Source of the DNA: CAIUGU01 sp040080215
GTDB taxonomy: Bacteria > Pseudomonadota > Gammaproteobacteria > Steroidobacterales > Steroidobacteraceae
Length of the DNA: 64,000 nt
NCBI GenBank assembly: GCA_040080215.1
Contig: JBEBIT010000001.1
Location: 181,942 to 245,941 of the forward strand
Direction of reading: 5' to 3'
In this document: positions 16,207-24,156 of the stretch, one piece after another
Layout: each line of letters opens with the position of its first letter
Position numbering within the stretch: position 1 is the first letter of the stretch
The notes under the pieces: generated by a model
The model's input: only the letters and a program-made list of their open reading frames with translations
What the model was told of the DNA's origin: nothing
The model's database searches: none
Program-made: the position numbers and the translations under genes

Positions 16207-17238
16207 TCAGCGCCCGGTCGGTCGCCGCAAGGCCTTGTCCTGCTCCATGCGCTGGTCGGCCTGGATCATCAACGCCTTTGATGTCTGCTCGTCCTTCGGG
16301 TAAGTGGCGACGCCGATGCTGACTGTGGCACGCACCATTCTGTTCTCGACCTGCAGCGTACCGTTGTAGACATTGTTGCGAATTCTCTGGGCAATGCCGT
16401 TCGCCGTCGCCTGGTCGGCGCCGCCGAGCAGTACGACGAAGACATCGCCTCCCATCCGCGCCGCCCGATCGGTTGCACGAATCGAACGGCCGATGGCCTT
16501 GGCGACGGCGACGATGATCTGGCTGCCCGCCTCGTGTCCCAGCGATTCGTTCATTTGCCGCAGTCCATCTACGCCAAGGACGAGCAAGCTGTACGCGTGC
16601 CCCGATCGCTCGGACTCGCGGTGATGCTGCTCCATGAGCTGCTCGAACGCCTGCAGGTTGAGCAGCCCTGTCAGTCCATCCGTTGCAGCCAGTTCGGCAA
16701 TCCGCAGCTCGGTCGCGCCCATTCTTCCCCGGAACCCGGCGAGGATCAGTGCGGCGGCGAATGCCGGCGCAAGAACATTCAGCGCCACTGCTGCCGTCGT
16801 CAGGAAGTACATGTCGTTCATCGCGTCGAGAAGCCCGCTCTGCACCAGCGTCACCAGCACAACGGCAACCGCGAGAAGCAGGACATGCCATGGTTTCCAC
16901 AGAAGTGCGCTGGCCACGATTGGCAAGGCATAAAACGACAGGAAGGGACTGCTCGTTGCACCCGTCGAGGCGGTCATCAGAACCGCGAAGACGAAGAGAG
17001 CAACGATCTCGAAGAGGTGGACGATGGCCTGCTTTGTCCGGAACGAAGGAACGATCCTGACGATCAGCGCGGCACAAATCATCCAGAACAACCCCGCAAC
17101 GGCGAGCCAGGGACGGATGAAGTTCAGGGGATCGATGGCGAAGGTGGCCGCACCGAGCACGATGCCGAGCAGTTCAAGGGATAAGAGAGTTCGGCCGGTC
17201 AGGGGGTCGCCTACCGGAGCGCGGGACATCGGATCCAT
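16207..17238 (-). CDS. Membrane-anchored GGDEF-domain protein with degenerate GGDVF site
   Basis: From ATG 17238 this is a 343-residue protein with about six hydrophobic helices (residues ~18-168) and a C-terminal GGDEF domain (about 180-343). The signature reads RMGGDVF (residues 262-267), so the second acidic residue of GGDEF is valine, and the usual first metal-binding block reads GVDGLRQMNES. Active diguanylate cyclases require GG[D/E]EF, so this one is probably inactive or serves as a sensor. The open frame extends further upstream to 17523 and includes part of a second GGDEF domain, which I treat as a separate remnant because it is truncated before its own active site. If translated from GTG 17523 the protein would be 438 residues. 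Confidence 0.75.
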   Translation of the reverse strand: MDPMSRAPVGDPLTGRTLLSLELLGIVLGAATFAIDPLNFIRPWLAVAGLFWMICAALIVRIVPSFRTKQAIVHLFEIVALFVFAVLMTASTGATSSPFLSFYALPIVASALLWKPWHVLLLAVAVVLVTLVQSGLLDAMNDMYFLTTAAVALNVLAPAFAAALILAGFRGRMGATELRIAELAATDGLTGLLNLQAFEQLMEQHHRESERSGHAYSLLVLGVDGLRQMNESLGHEAGSQIIVAVAKAIGRSIRATDRAARMGGDVFVVLLGGADQATANGIAQRIRNNVYNGTLQVENRMVRATVSIGVATYPKDEQTSKALMIQADQRMEQDKALRRPTGR

Positions 17239-17562
17239 CGTGTGCTTGCTGTCGCCTTGCCCAAGACAGGGAGATGGTACACGGAGAGGCGCCAGCATGC
17301 GCGGCGCCATGCTGCGCCGGATCGTGTCGGCAATGCGCGCGATGACTTCGCCACCGACATGCATTCCGTGATTTTCGTTCAGGACATGCAGCCGATCGAT
17401 ATCGACATAGATTACGCAATGCCCGGCTTGCGGCTCCGCTCCGGCCATTGCTGCAATTACGCGCTTTTCGAACGCGGGTCGTGTCAGCAATCCGGTAGCG
17501 GCGTCATAGGAATTCTGCAGCACCGCTGCCTGTTGCGCGGGCGAGCGCTTTACGACCGTTAA
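17239..17562 (-). pseudogene. Truncated GGDEF-domain remnant
   Basis: In frame with, and directly upstream of, the membrane GGDEF gene is a fragment reading SYDAATGLLTRPAFEKRV, then a CVIYVDIDRLHVLNENHGMHVGGEVI block and IADTIRRS. These are the first ~75 residues of a normal GGDEF domain, including the D-x-D metal site. It breaks off where the RxGGDEF loop should come and runs into unrelated codons. The frame stays open upstream into the 3' end of envC with no good start except GTG 17523. I infer a deletion remnant of a GGDEF or GGDEF-EAL gene left between envC and the downstream gene. Confidence 0.5.
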
Positions 17563-18758
17563 GGCTTCGTCAGCCAGAGCAGCGGATCCTGCGGCTGGCC
17601 GCCCTTGCGGATCTCCATGTATAAGCCGGCGTTCGAGTTTCCGCCGCTGTCGCCAGCCGCAGCCATGACGTCCCCCGGGGCAACCCGGTCTCCCACGGCC
17701 TTGAACAACTGCTCGTTATGGCCGTAGAGGCTCATGTAGCCATTGCCGTGGTCCAGCACCAGCAGCAGGCCCATTCCCGGGAGCCAGTCCGCATAGACAA
17801 CGCGACCATGAAACGGTGCACGGATCTGCGCGCCCCGCTGCGTATCGATCAGCAGGCCTTGCCACTTGAGCGGGCCGCCGGCGCGAAGTTGGCCAAATCG
17901 GGCCAGCACCTTGCCCTTGGCCGGCCAGGGCAATTTGCCCCTCACCCGCTCGAAGGGCTGCTGCGCGAGGACGGGGAAATCCTCCATGGCACGGCGCAGC
18001 TGTTCCACCAGCCTTTCCAGCGTCTTCGCATCGCGCTCGAGCCGGGCCAGCTCGTCGCCCCGTGACTTGATCTGGGTTTGCAGGCTGGCGAGCGTCCGGC
18101 TGCGACGATTCCGGGCCTGCGCCAGGCGCTCGACCTCTGCCGCCCGGGCTGCTTCTATGCTGTCTAGCCGCCTGGCTTCGTCGGCAATGCGCACTTCCAG
18201 CAGTTCGAGATGGGCGACATGGTCACGAATCGCGTTGATGCGTTCGGCGCGCGCCTGGCCGAAGTACCCGTAGTACGCGAGCATCCTCCCCAACATCGCT
18301 GGATCCTGCTGGTTCAAGAGCAGCTTCAGGCGCTCGTCCCTGCCATTCAGGTAGGCGACCTTGAGTTCCCCTGCAAGCGCCTCTCGCTCTTCTTCCACCT
18401 GCTTCTTCGTGGCTTCCTGTTCGGCGCGGAGCTCCCTCAACCTGATTTCAGTTGCCTGTCGTTCGGCACGGGTGGCGGCGAGTTTTTGTTGCGCGGTCTG
18501 GATGCCGAGCTCGGTATCCTTGAGCTGCACGGTGACGGCATCACGTCGTTGCACGTCCTCGTTGATCGCCTTGCGGATGGAATCGATCCGGCCGCGAACC
18601 TGGCGCAGCTCGGCCTGTGTGGATTCCTGGGAAGGTGCCGCGCCTTGCGCCATCCCGATCCACAGGGGCAGGACCAGGCAGCAGCCGAAGACCCAGCGGC
18701 TCAAGCGCCCTGGGCCGTGGGCCTCGTCAGCTAGTGTTGGTTTCGTGAAACGGACCAT
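17559..18758 (-). CDS. envC: Murein hydrolase activator EnvC-type M23 protein
   Basis: A periplasmic protein of 399 residues with a signal sequence (about residues 18-40), two long coiled-coil segments (~45-265) and a C-terminal LytM/M23 domain (~275-399). Active M23 peptidases coordinate zinc with H-x3-D and H-x-H. Here the first site reads WQGLLIDT and the second GLYMEIR, so the histidines are missing. That degeneration is diagnostic of EnvC, which activates the amidases AmiA and AmiB at the division septum instead of cutting peptidoglycan itself. The gene begins 159 nt from the divergent rhodanese gene. Confidence 0.88.
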   Translation of the reverse strand: MVRFTKPTLADEAHGPGRLSRWVFGCCLVLPLWIGMAQGAAPSQESTQAELRQVRGRIDSIRKAINEDVQRRDAVTVQLKDTELGIQTAQQKLAATRAERQATEIRLRELRAEQEATKKQVEEEREALAGELKVAYLNGRDERLKLLLNQQDPAMLGRMLAYYGYFGQARAERINAIRDHVAHLELLEVRIADEARRLDSIEAARAAEVERLAQARNRRSRTLASLQTQIKSRGDELARLERDAKTLERLVEQLRRAMEDFPVLAQQPFERVRGKLPWPAKGKVLARFGQLRAGGPLKWQGLLIDTQRGAQIRAPFHGRVVYADWLPGMGLLLVLDHGNGYMSLYGHNEQLFKAVGDRVAPGDVMAAAGDSGGNSNAGLYMEIRKGGQPQDPLLWLTKP

Positions 18759-18917
18759 GCAGACACAGATACCCTGCGTAACGATTGCAGGCGGCTTGAG
18801 GTTCGCCGCAGACCCCAGCAGTCTACAGGCTGGAGGGGACTGCTATACTGCCCGTCCTTGCCGCCCGCGACCGCAGCGGACTGGCTATGACTCGCCAAAG
18901 ACCGACGTTGTGACTAC

Positions 18918-19394
18918 ATGAACCGTTTATTTGAGTTCGCCACAGCGCATCCGCTGTTGATTGCAGCCATTGTCGTGGTGGCGCTGGTCGCCATCGTCCT
19001 CGAAGTTCGCCACCGTGCCAACGGGTCCGGGGCCGTGGGTCCGAGCGATGCCGTCCTGCTGGCGAACCAGGGAGCGCTCATGCTCGATGTCCGCAACGAC
19101 GAGCAATATGCCGACGGGCACATCATCGACGCCCGCCACGTGCGCGGCAGCGACCTAGAGTCGAGCGTGGATTCGCTCAAGAAGTACAAAGACAAGGCTG
19201 TCGTGGTGTATTGCGACACCGGAGCCACGTCGGGGGCCGCGGCGCGGGTGCTGAAGTCCAAGGGCTTCACGAAGGTGGTCAATCTGCGGGGGGGTCTGCA
19301 GGCCTGGAAACAGGAGAACCTGCCCCTTGTCCGCGAAGCTGGCAAGACTCCCGCCCGGATACCCAAGACCGACAAAGGAGCCAAGAGCGCATGA
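18918..19394 (+). CDS. Membrane-anchored rhodanese-domain protein (YibN-like)
   Basis: A 158-residue protein with one N-terminal membrane helix (about residues 11-30) and a rhodanese domain (about 42-142). The active-site loop is CDTGATS with the cysteine at residue 99. The conserved LDVRNDEQYADGHI and GFTKVVNLRGGLQAW segments are present. The same gene order (rhodanese, glutaredoxin 3, secB, gpsA) is seen in E. coli, where this gene is yibN. Its sulfur-transfer substrate is unknown. The stop codon overlaps the grxC start by 4 nt. Confidence 0.9.
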   Translation: MNRLFEFATAHPLLIAAIVVVALVAIVLEVRHRANGSGAVGPSDAVLLANQGALMLDVRNDEQYADGHIIDARHVRGSDLESSVDSLKKYKDKAVVVYCDTGATSGAAARVLKSKGFTKVVNLRGGLQAWKQENLPLVREAGKTPARIPKTDKGAKSA

Positions 19395-19666
19395 GTGGCC
19401 AACCGTCCATCCGGATGTATTCCACGACGATTTGTCCGTATTGCGACCGCGCACGTGCGCTGCTGACGCGCAAGGGCGCGACGATCACCGAGATCAAGAT
19501 CGACGAAGATGTGGGTCGCCGTGACGAAATGCTGCGGCTGAGCGGTGGCCGTCGCACGGTTCCCCAGATTTTCATCGGCGACCTGCATGTAGGCGGGTTC
19601 GATGATCTGTATGCGCTCGACCGGAAGGGCGAGCTGGATCCGCTCCTGGCCGCGCCGGGTACCTGA
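19391..19666 (+). CDS. grxC: Glutaredoxin 3
   Basis: A 91-residue monothiol/dithiol oxidoreductase that uses glutathione to reduce disulfides and deglutathionylate proteins in the cytoplasm. ATG 19391 overlaps the rhodanese stop. The redox motif CPYC is at residues 15-18, the cis-proline segment is TVPQIFIGD, and the GGFDDL glutathione-binding motif follows. Length and order match the family. It lies upstream of secB. Confidence 0.96.
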   Translation: MSGQPSIRMYSTTICPYCDRARALLTRKGATITEIKIDEDVGRRDEMLRLSGGRRTVPQIFIGDLHVGGFDDLYALDRKGELDPLLAAPGT

Positions 19667-19789
19667 CAACCACCAGACCATTGCCTGGCCAGCGGTCCGG
19701 ACCGCAGCGGACCTTGGCCCGGGCGCGATGATTTTCCGGCACAATGTGCCCACACTCCCTGCCATCAACGACGAAGGAAGCTCCTAATC

Positions 19790-20290
19790 ATGGCCGAAGC
19801 AGCCCCGCCCCAGAATGGCGAAGTCGATCCGAATGCCCCGCTGTTCGCTCCGCAGGCGGTTTATGTGAAGGATTTGTCCTTCGAGGCGCCGAACGGTCCG
19901 CGCATGCAAAGCGGTGCGGCGAATCCCGCGATCAACCTCAGCATGAACACGACGGTGAACGACCTGTCGCCGGAACTCAAAGAGGTTGTCCTCAAGCTGC
20001 AACTCGAAGCAAAGGTCGGCGACACGACCCTTTGGCTGGCCGAGCTGCAACAGGCCGGTGCATTTGCGTACCGGAACGTCCCGCCTGAAGACCTGCAGCG
20101 CCTGATCGGCATCTTCTGCCCGCAGTACATGCTGCCCTACGCCCGCCAGACGATTTCGGACCTGCTGCTGAAGGGGGGATTTCCGCCTTTCCTGCTGCCG
20201 CCCGTCAATTTCGAAGGGTTGTTCGATCGGGCCGTGGCAGAGTCGCGTCAGCAGGGGCAGACGCAGGATCCGCCTGCCACCGTCAACTGA
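19790..20290 (+). CDS. secB: Protein-export chaperone SecB
   Basis: A 166-residue tetrameric cytosolic chaperone that holds preproteins unfolded and hands them to SecA. The diagnostic blocks are present: YVKDLSFEAPNGP near residues 24-36, VVLKLQLEAKVGDTTLWLAELQQAGAF in the middle, and IFCPQYMLPYARQTISDLLLKGGFPPFLLPPVNFEGLF. A GGAAGCTCCT-like ribosome site precedes ATG 19790. It is separated from grxC by 123 nt and is 21 nt upstream of gpsA. Confidence 0.97.
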   Translation: MAEAAPPQNGEVDPNAPLFAPQAVYVKDLSFEAPNGPRMQSGAANPAINLSMNTTVNDLSPELKEVVLKLQLEAKVGDTTLWLAELQQAGAFAYRNVPPEDLQRLIGIFCPQYMLPYARQTISDLLLKGGFPPFLLPPVNFEGLFDRAVAESRQQGQTQDPPATVN

Positions 20291-20311
20291 CCTTGCCCAC
20301 GGGTAATCGCA

Positions 20312-21337
20312 GTGGCGTCAGCCGCCTCTTCGAAAGCCACTAGCGCCATCGCCGTCCTCGGGGCTGGTTCCTGGGGCACGGCGCTCGCTATCCAGCTCGC
20401 GCGCAAGGGCAACCCTACGATCCTTTGGGGTCGGGATTCCCGTCACCTCGCCGAACTGGTCCGCGACCGGCGCAATCGCCGGTATCTCCCCGACGCTGCG
20501 TTTCCCCCTGGGCTCAAGATCGAGCCCGATCTCGCACGCGCGCTGGACGACTGTCGGACGCTTCTGCTGGCCGTACCAAGCCACGGACTGCGCAGCACGC
20601 TCACCAGTATCGCCGGCTTGTTGCGTCCGGACACGCGGGTCGCATGGGCTACGAAAGGCATTGAGTTGGGTACCGGACTGCTACCTCATCAGGTGGCGGC
20701 AGAAGTGTTAGGGACGCACCTGCCGATGGCCGTGCTTTCGGGCCCCACCTTCGCGAAGGAAGTGGGCGCCGGGATGCCGACGGCCATGACGGTCGCATCA
20801 GCCGACCCGGATTTCGCACTGGAAATGGCACGCAGCCTGTCCGACCTGCATTTTCGTGCGTATACCTCATCGGATCTCGTTGGCGTCGAGGTCGGTGGCG
20901 CGGTCAAGAATGTCCTGGCGATCGGCGCCGGCATTTCGGATGGATTGGGTTTCGGTGCCAATTCCCGCGTTGCGCTCATCACGCGCGGCCTTGTCGAGAT
21001 GACCCGACTCGGCATTGCATTGGGGGCACGGCAGGAGACCTTCGTCGGACTGGCGGGGCTTGGCGACCTTGTCCTCACTTGCACCGACAACGCATCGCGC
21101 AATCGTCGGTTTGGCTTGGCGCTGGCGGCGGGTGCCTCCATCGCAGAGGCGGAACGGTCAATCGGTCAGGTCGTGGAGGGTCTGCCCGCTGCACTTGCGG
21201 TCCGGCAGGTAGCCGAACGTGTGGCCGTCGAAATGCCCATTTGCGAACAAGTCTATCGGGTGGTGCACACCGGGCTTTCGCCCACGGAATGCGTCCGCGA
21301 GCTGATGAGCCGCGACATCAAGGCCGAGAACGGCTAG
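20312..21337 (+). CDS. gpsA: NAD(P)-dependent glycerol-3-phosphate dehydrogenase
   Basis: Reduces dihydroxyacetone phosphate to sn-glycerol-3-phosphate for phospholipid synthesis. Start is GTG 20312; 341 residues. The Rossmann motif VLGAGSWGTALA lies at about residues 15-26, VLSGPTFAKEV in the middle, then GVEVGGAVKNVLAIGAGISDGLGFGANSRVALITRG with the catalytic lysine, and LAGLGDLVLTCT. It follows secB in the same direction, as in enterobacteria, and is convergent with trmL. Confidence 0.97.
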   Translation: MASAASSKATSAIAVLGAGSWGTALAIQLARKGNPTILWGRDSRHLAELVRDRRNRRYLPDAAFPPGLKIEPDLARALDDCRTLLLAVPSHGLRSTLTSIAGLLRPDTRVAWATKGIELGTGLLPHQVAAEVLGTHLPMAVLSGPTFAKEVGAGMPTAMTVASADPDFALEMARSLSDLHFRAYTSSDLVGVEVGGAVKNVLAIGAGISDGLGFGANSRVALITRGLVEMTRLGIALGARQETFVGLAGLGDLVLTCTDNASRNRRFGLALAAGASIAEAERSIGQVVEGLPAALAVRQVAERVAVEMPICEQVYRVVHTGLSPTECVRELMSRDIKAENG

Positions 21338-21381
21338 CGGGAGCAGCGCACCCTTGCCCGCTCCTGTCCCGGCGCGACAGC

Positions 21382-21852
21382 TCAGCGCGGCGCGGCACCT
21401 GCAAACCCCAGCTGGCGCCAGGCCTCGAAAGTCAGCACCGCGACCGCATTCGAAAGATTGAGGCTGCGGTTCTCCGGATACATGGGCAGGAACAGGCGGC
21501 GTTCGGGCGGACACAGCTCCAGCGTCTCGGCAGGTAACCCGCGCGTTTCGGGACCGAAGACAAACGCATCCCCCTCTGCAAAGGCAGGCTGGTCATAGCG
21601 TGTCCGGCCCCTCGTCGATACGGCGAACCAGCGAGCGATCCTGAGGCTGCCGAGGCACTCCTCCAGGGAATCCCATGTCCTGACCCTGGTCATCTCGTGA
21701 TAGTCGAGGCCGGCGCGCCGTACACGGCTCTCATCGAGCTCGAAACCGAGCGGACGGATCAGCTGCAGCTGCGCACCCGCGTTGGCACAGAGCCGGATCA
21801 CATTGCCGGTATTGGGCGGAATTTCCGGCTGGAACAGGATGATATGGAACAC
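21382..21852 (-). CDS. trmL: tRNA (cytidine(34)-2'-O)-methyltransferase
   Basis: A 156-residue SPOUT methyltransferase that 2'-O-methylates the wobble base of tRNA-Leu isoacceptors. The N-terminus HIILFQPEIPPNTGNVIRLCANAGAQLQLIRPLGFELD is typical. The trefoil knot is visible as FGPETRGLP and then MYPENRSLNLSNAVAVLTFEAWRQLGF at the C-terminus, where the SAM pocket lies. It is a short SpoU-type enzyme without an N-terminal RNA-binding extension. It is divergent from pyrD across a 121-nt spacer. Confidence 0.95.
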   Translation of the reverse strand: MFHIILFQPEIPPNTGNVIRLCANAGAQLQLIRPLGFELDESRVRRAGLDYHEMTRVRTWDSLEECLGSLRIARWFAVSTRGRTRYDQPAFAEGDAFVFGPETRGLPAETLELCPPERRLFLPMYPENRSLNLSNAVAVLTFEAWRQLGFAGAAPR

Positions 21853-21973
21853 GGGTTGAAGGGTCGTCTGGAGTGGGAGGAAGCATCAGCAGGATACCGC
21901 GAGCCCGACGGTCGTAAAGCAGGCGCCAGCAGGTCCGGTGTTCCGCTAAACTAGGTCCCTTGCCGGAGCTTCC

Positions 21974-22969
21974 ATGAATAGCACCCCTGCCCCGATGCTG
22001 CCTCCTTCGCTGAACAGTACGTTCTGCGGGCTTGAGTTCGATTCTCCGATCGTGCTGTTGTCGGGGTGCGTAGGGTTCGGCGAGGAGTACACGCGGGTCG
22101 AGGGCTTCACCAACCGCGACGTGGGTGGAATCGTGCTCAAGGGAACAACACCCGAACCACGGCTCGGCAATCCTCCACATCGAGTCTATGAGACGCCGAT
22201 GGGCATGCTGAACGCCATCGGACTGCAGAATCCCGGCGTCGACGCCGTGGTCAGGCACATCCTGCCCACGCTGGATTTCAGCGAAACGCGCTTCATCGCG
22301 AACGTCTGCGGATCCACGATAGAGGACTACGTCGAGGTCACGCGGCGCTTCGACGATTCACCCGTCGATGCCATCGAGATCAACATCTCGTGCCCCAACG
22401 TGAAGGAAGGAGGCGTGCAATTCGGCAACTATCCCGAAATGTCCGCCCGCGTCGTCGCTGCCTGCCGGGCTGTGACGCGCAAGCCGATCATCACCAAGCT
22501 CTCACCGAACCAGACCGACATCCGCGAGAACGCCCGTCGTTGCATCGAAGCGGGGAGCGATGCTTTGTCGGTGATCAACACCGTGATGGGCATGGCCATC
22601 GACACCAAGACCCGGCGACCGATCATCGGCAATATCCAGGGCGGCTTGTCGGGACCCGCCATCAAGCCGATCGCCTTGTTGAAGGTGCACCAGGTCTATG
22701 AGGTAGCGCACAAGCACGGGGTGCCGATCATTGGTCAGGGCGGCATCCATACCGCCGAGGATGCGCTTGAGTTCATCATCGCGGGCGCGAGCGCCGTGGG
22801 AATCGGAACGGCCCTGTTCTACGACCCGCATGTCTGCAAGAAGATCAACGCGGGCATCAGCAAGTACCTCGAGGAAGCCGGCATGACCTCCATTGGTGAG
22901 CTGGTCGGTAGCCTGGTCACGCACAAGCCCACGGCCGCTGCGCCTCGCCAGATCGCAGCTTCCTGCTAG
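21974..22969 (+). CDS. Class 1B-type dihydroorotate dehydrogenase catalytic subunit
   Basis: An FMN-containing TIM-barrel protein of 331 residues. SGCVGFGEEY, VLKGTTPEPRLGNP and ETPMGMLNAIGLQNPG match class 1B PyrD, and the catalytic base is a cysteine (Cys 140) in INISCPNVKEGG, which separates it from class 2 enzymes that use serine. The C-terminal region has IIGQGGIHTAEDALEFI and GASAVGIGTALF. Class 1B enzymes normally pair with an iron-sulfur/FAD subunit (PyrK), but no such gene is adjacent. It might therefore use another electron acceptor or be a PreA-like dihydropyrimidine dehydrogenase; it lacks the C-terminal ferredoxin region of PreA. Confidence 0.82.
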   Translation: MNSTPAPMLPPSLNSTFCGLEFDSPIVLLSGCVGFGEEYTRVEGFTNRDVGGIVLKGTTPEPRLGNPPHRVYETPMGMLNAIGLQNPGVDAVVRHILPTLDFSETRFIANVCGSTIEDYVEVTRRFDDSPVDAIEINISCPNVKEGGVQFGNYPEMSARVVAACRAVTRKPIITKLSPNQTDIRENARRCIEAGSDALSVINTVMGMAIDTKTRRPIIGNIQGGLSGPAIKPIALLKVHQVYEVAHKHGVPIIGQGGIHTAEDALEFIIAGASAVGIGTALFYDPHVCKKINAGISKYLEEAGMTSIGELVGSLVTHKPTAAAPRQIAASC

Positions 22970-24042
22970 CTCGCAAGCTTGGCTGGCTGCTCGAGCAGCA
23001 CCTTCTGCGTTGGGTAGGCGAGCTCGATCCCCTGTGATTCGAAGGCTCGCAGCAGTCCGAGGTTGATGCCGTGTTGCGCTTCCATGAGCGCGTCCAGCTT
23101 CGGTTGCAGCACAAAGAAGACCGCCTCGAAGTTGAGCGCGTAGGCGCCCAGTTCCTTGAAGTGGCAGCGCTCGAAGCGGACATCCGGTTGTGCACGGATC
23201 ACCGCTTCGATGAGGCCAGCCACTTGCTCGACTTTTTCGCGCGGTGTCTCGTATGCGATGCCGATCGTCATGAGGCCACGCCGCTCATCCATGCGGCCGA
23301 AATTCCTCAGCCGGCTTCTCAGCAGGTCCGCATTGGACATGATGATCTGTTCGCCGTTCACGCTGCGGATGCGCGTGCTCTTGACGCCGATGTGTTCCAC
23401 TTTCCCCGAGCAGTCATCGACGACGACGTTGTCACCGACCGTAAATGGCTTGTCGAGCGTGATCGACAGCGACGCGAGGAGGTCACCCAGGATTGTCTGG
23501 ACGGCGAGGGCGATGGCAATGCCCCCGATGCCCAGGCCTGCGACCAGGGCGGTGATGTTGATGCCCAGGTTGTCGAGTGCAAGCAACGCGACCAGGGTCC
23601 AGATGCCGAGACCCGCTATGAAGTTGATGACGGTCAGCGAGCTGACGAACCCGGTGTCATGTTCGCCGCGACGGCGTCGCTGCCGATCGAGCAGGTATTT
23701 GACGGTGGCCATCGCCCACAGGCCGATCTGCAGCCACACGACCACCAGTACCAGGACCGTCAGGACCCGATGGATCGACGTCGGAAGCTGCAAGAGCGAC
23801 TCTGCCGCCTTGATGGCGACGATCCACAGGAACAGGCGGCTGGTCCGGGGAATCAGCCGGAGGATCAACTCGACCGGAACGGAGTGCGTCTCGCCGACCT
23901 GACGTCGGGCCTGCCGAGCGACGTAGCCACGAACCAGAGGCAATACCGTGAACGTCACCAGGAACGCACACAGGGCGAGCACCCAATCGCTGAGCGGGTT
24001 GCCGAAAAGGCGGTAGTGCAGAAGTTCGTTTATTTCGGGCAT
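22966..24042 (-). CDS. MscS-family mechanosensitive ion channel
   Basis: A 358-residue inner-membrane channel protein. Four or five hydrophobic helices precede the pore-lining helix GLGIGGIAIALAVQTILGDLLAS, with the glycine/alanine packing typical of MscS TM3. The beta domain follows (DKPFTVGDNVVV, GVKSTRIRSVNGEQIIMSN), then a C-terminal alpha/beta domain. Such channels release solutes during hypo-osmotic shock. It is longer than MscS of E. coli (286 aa) because of extra N-terminal helices. Its stop overlaps the convergent pyrD stop by 4 nt. Confidence 0.9.
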   Translation of the reverse strand: MPEINELLHYRLFGNPLSDWVLALCAFLVTFTVLPLVRGYVARQARRQVGETHSVPVELILRLIPRTSRLFLWIVAIKAAESLLQLPTSIHRVLTVLVLVVVWLQIGLWAMATVKYLLDRQRRRRGEHDTGFVSSLTVINFIAGLGIWTLVALLALDNLGINITALVAGLGIGGIAIALAVQTILGDLLASLSITLDKPFTVGDNVVVDDCSGKVEHIGVKSTRIRSVNGEQIIMSNADLLRSRLRNFGRMDERRGLMTIGIAYETPREKVEQVAGLIEAVIRAQPDVRFERCHFKELGAYALNFEAVFFVLQPKLDALMEAQHGINLGLLRAFESQGIELAYPTQKVLLEQPAKLAS

Positions 24043-24156
24043 CGCGCTGCAGTCCGTCGTGACTTCGACGGATGATTATAGCGATCAGCTTGGCAATGCC
24101 CTACGCGCGCCTTCTGGCGTGGAAGGATCGCCCCTCGGCGAGTGCCGCCTCGAAAA

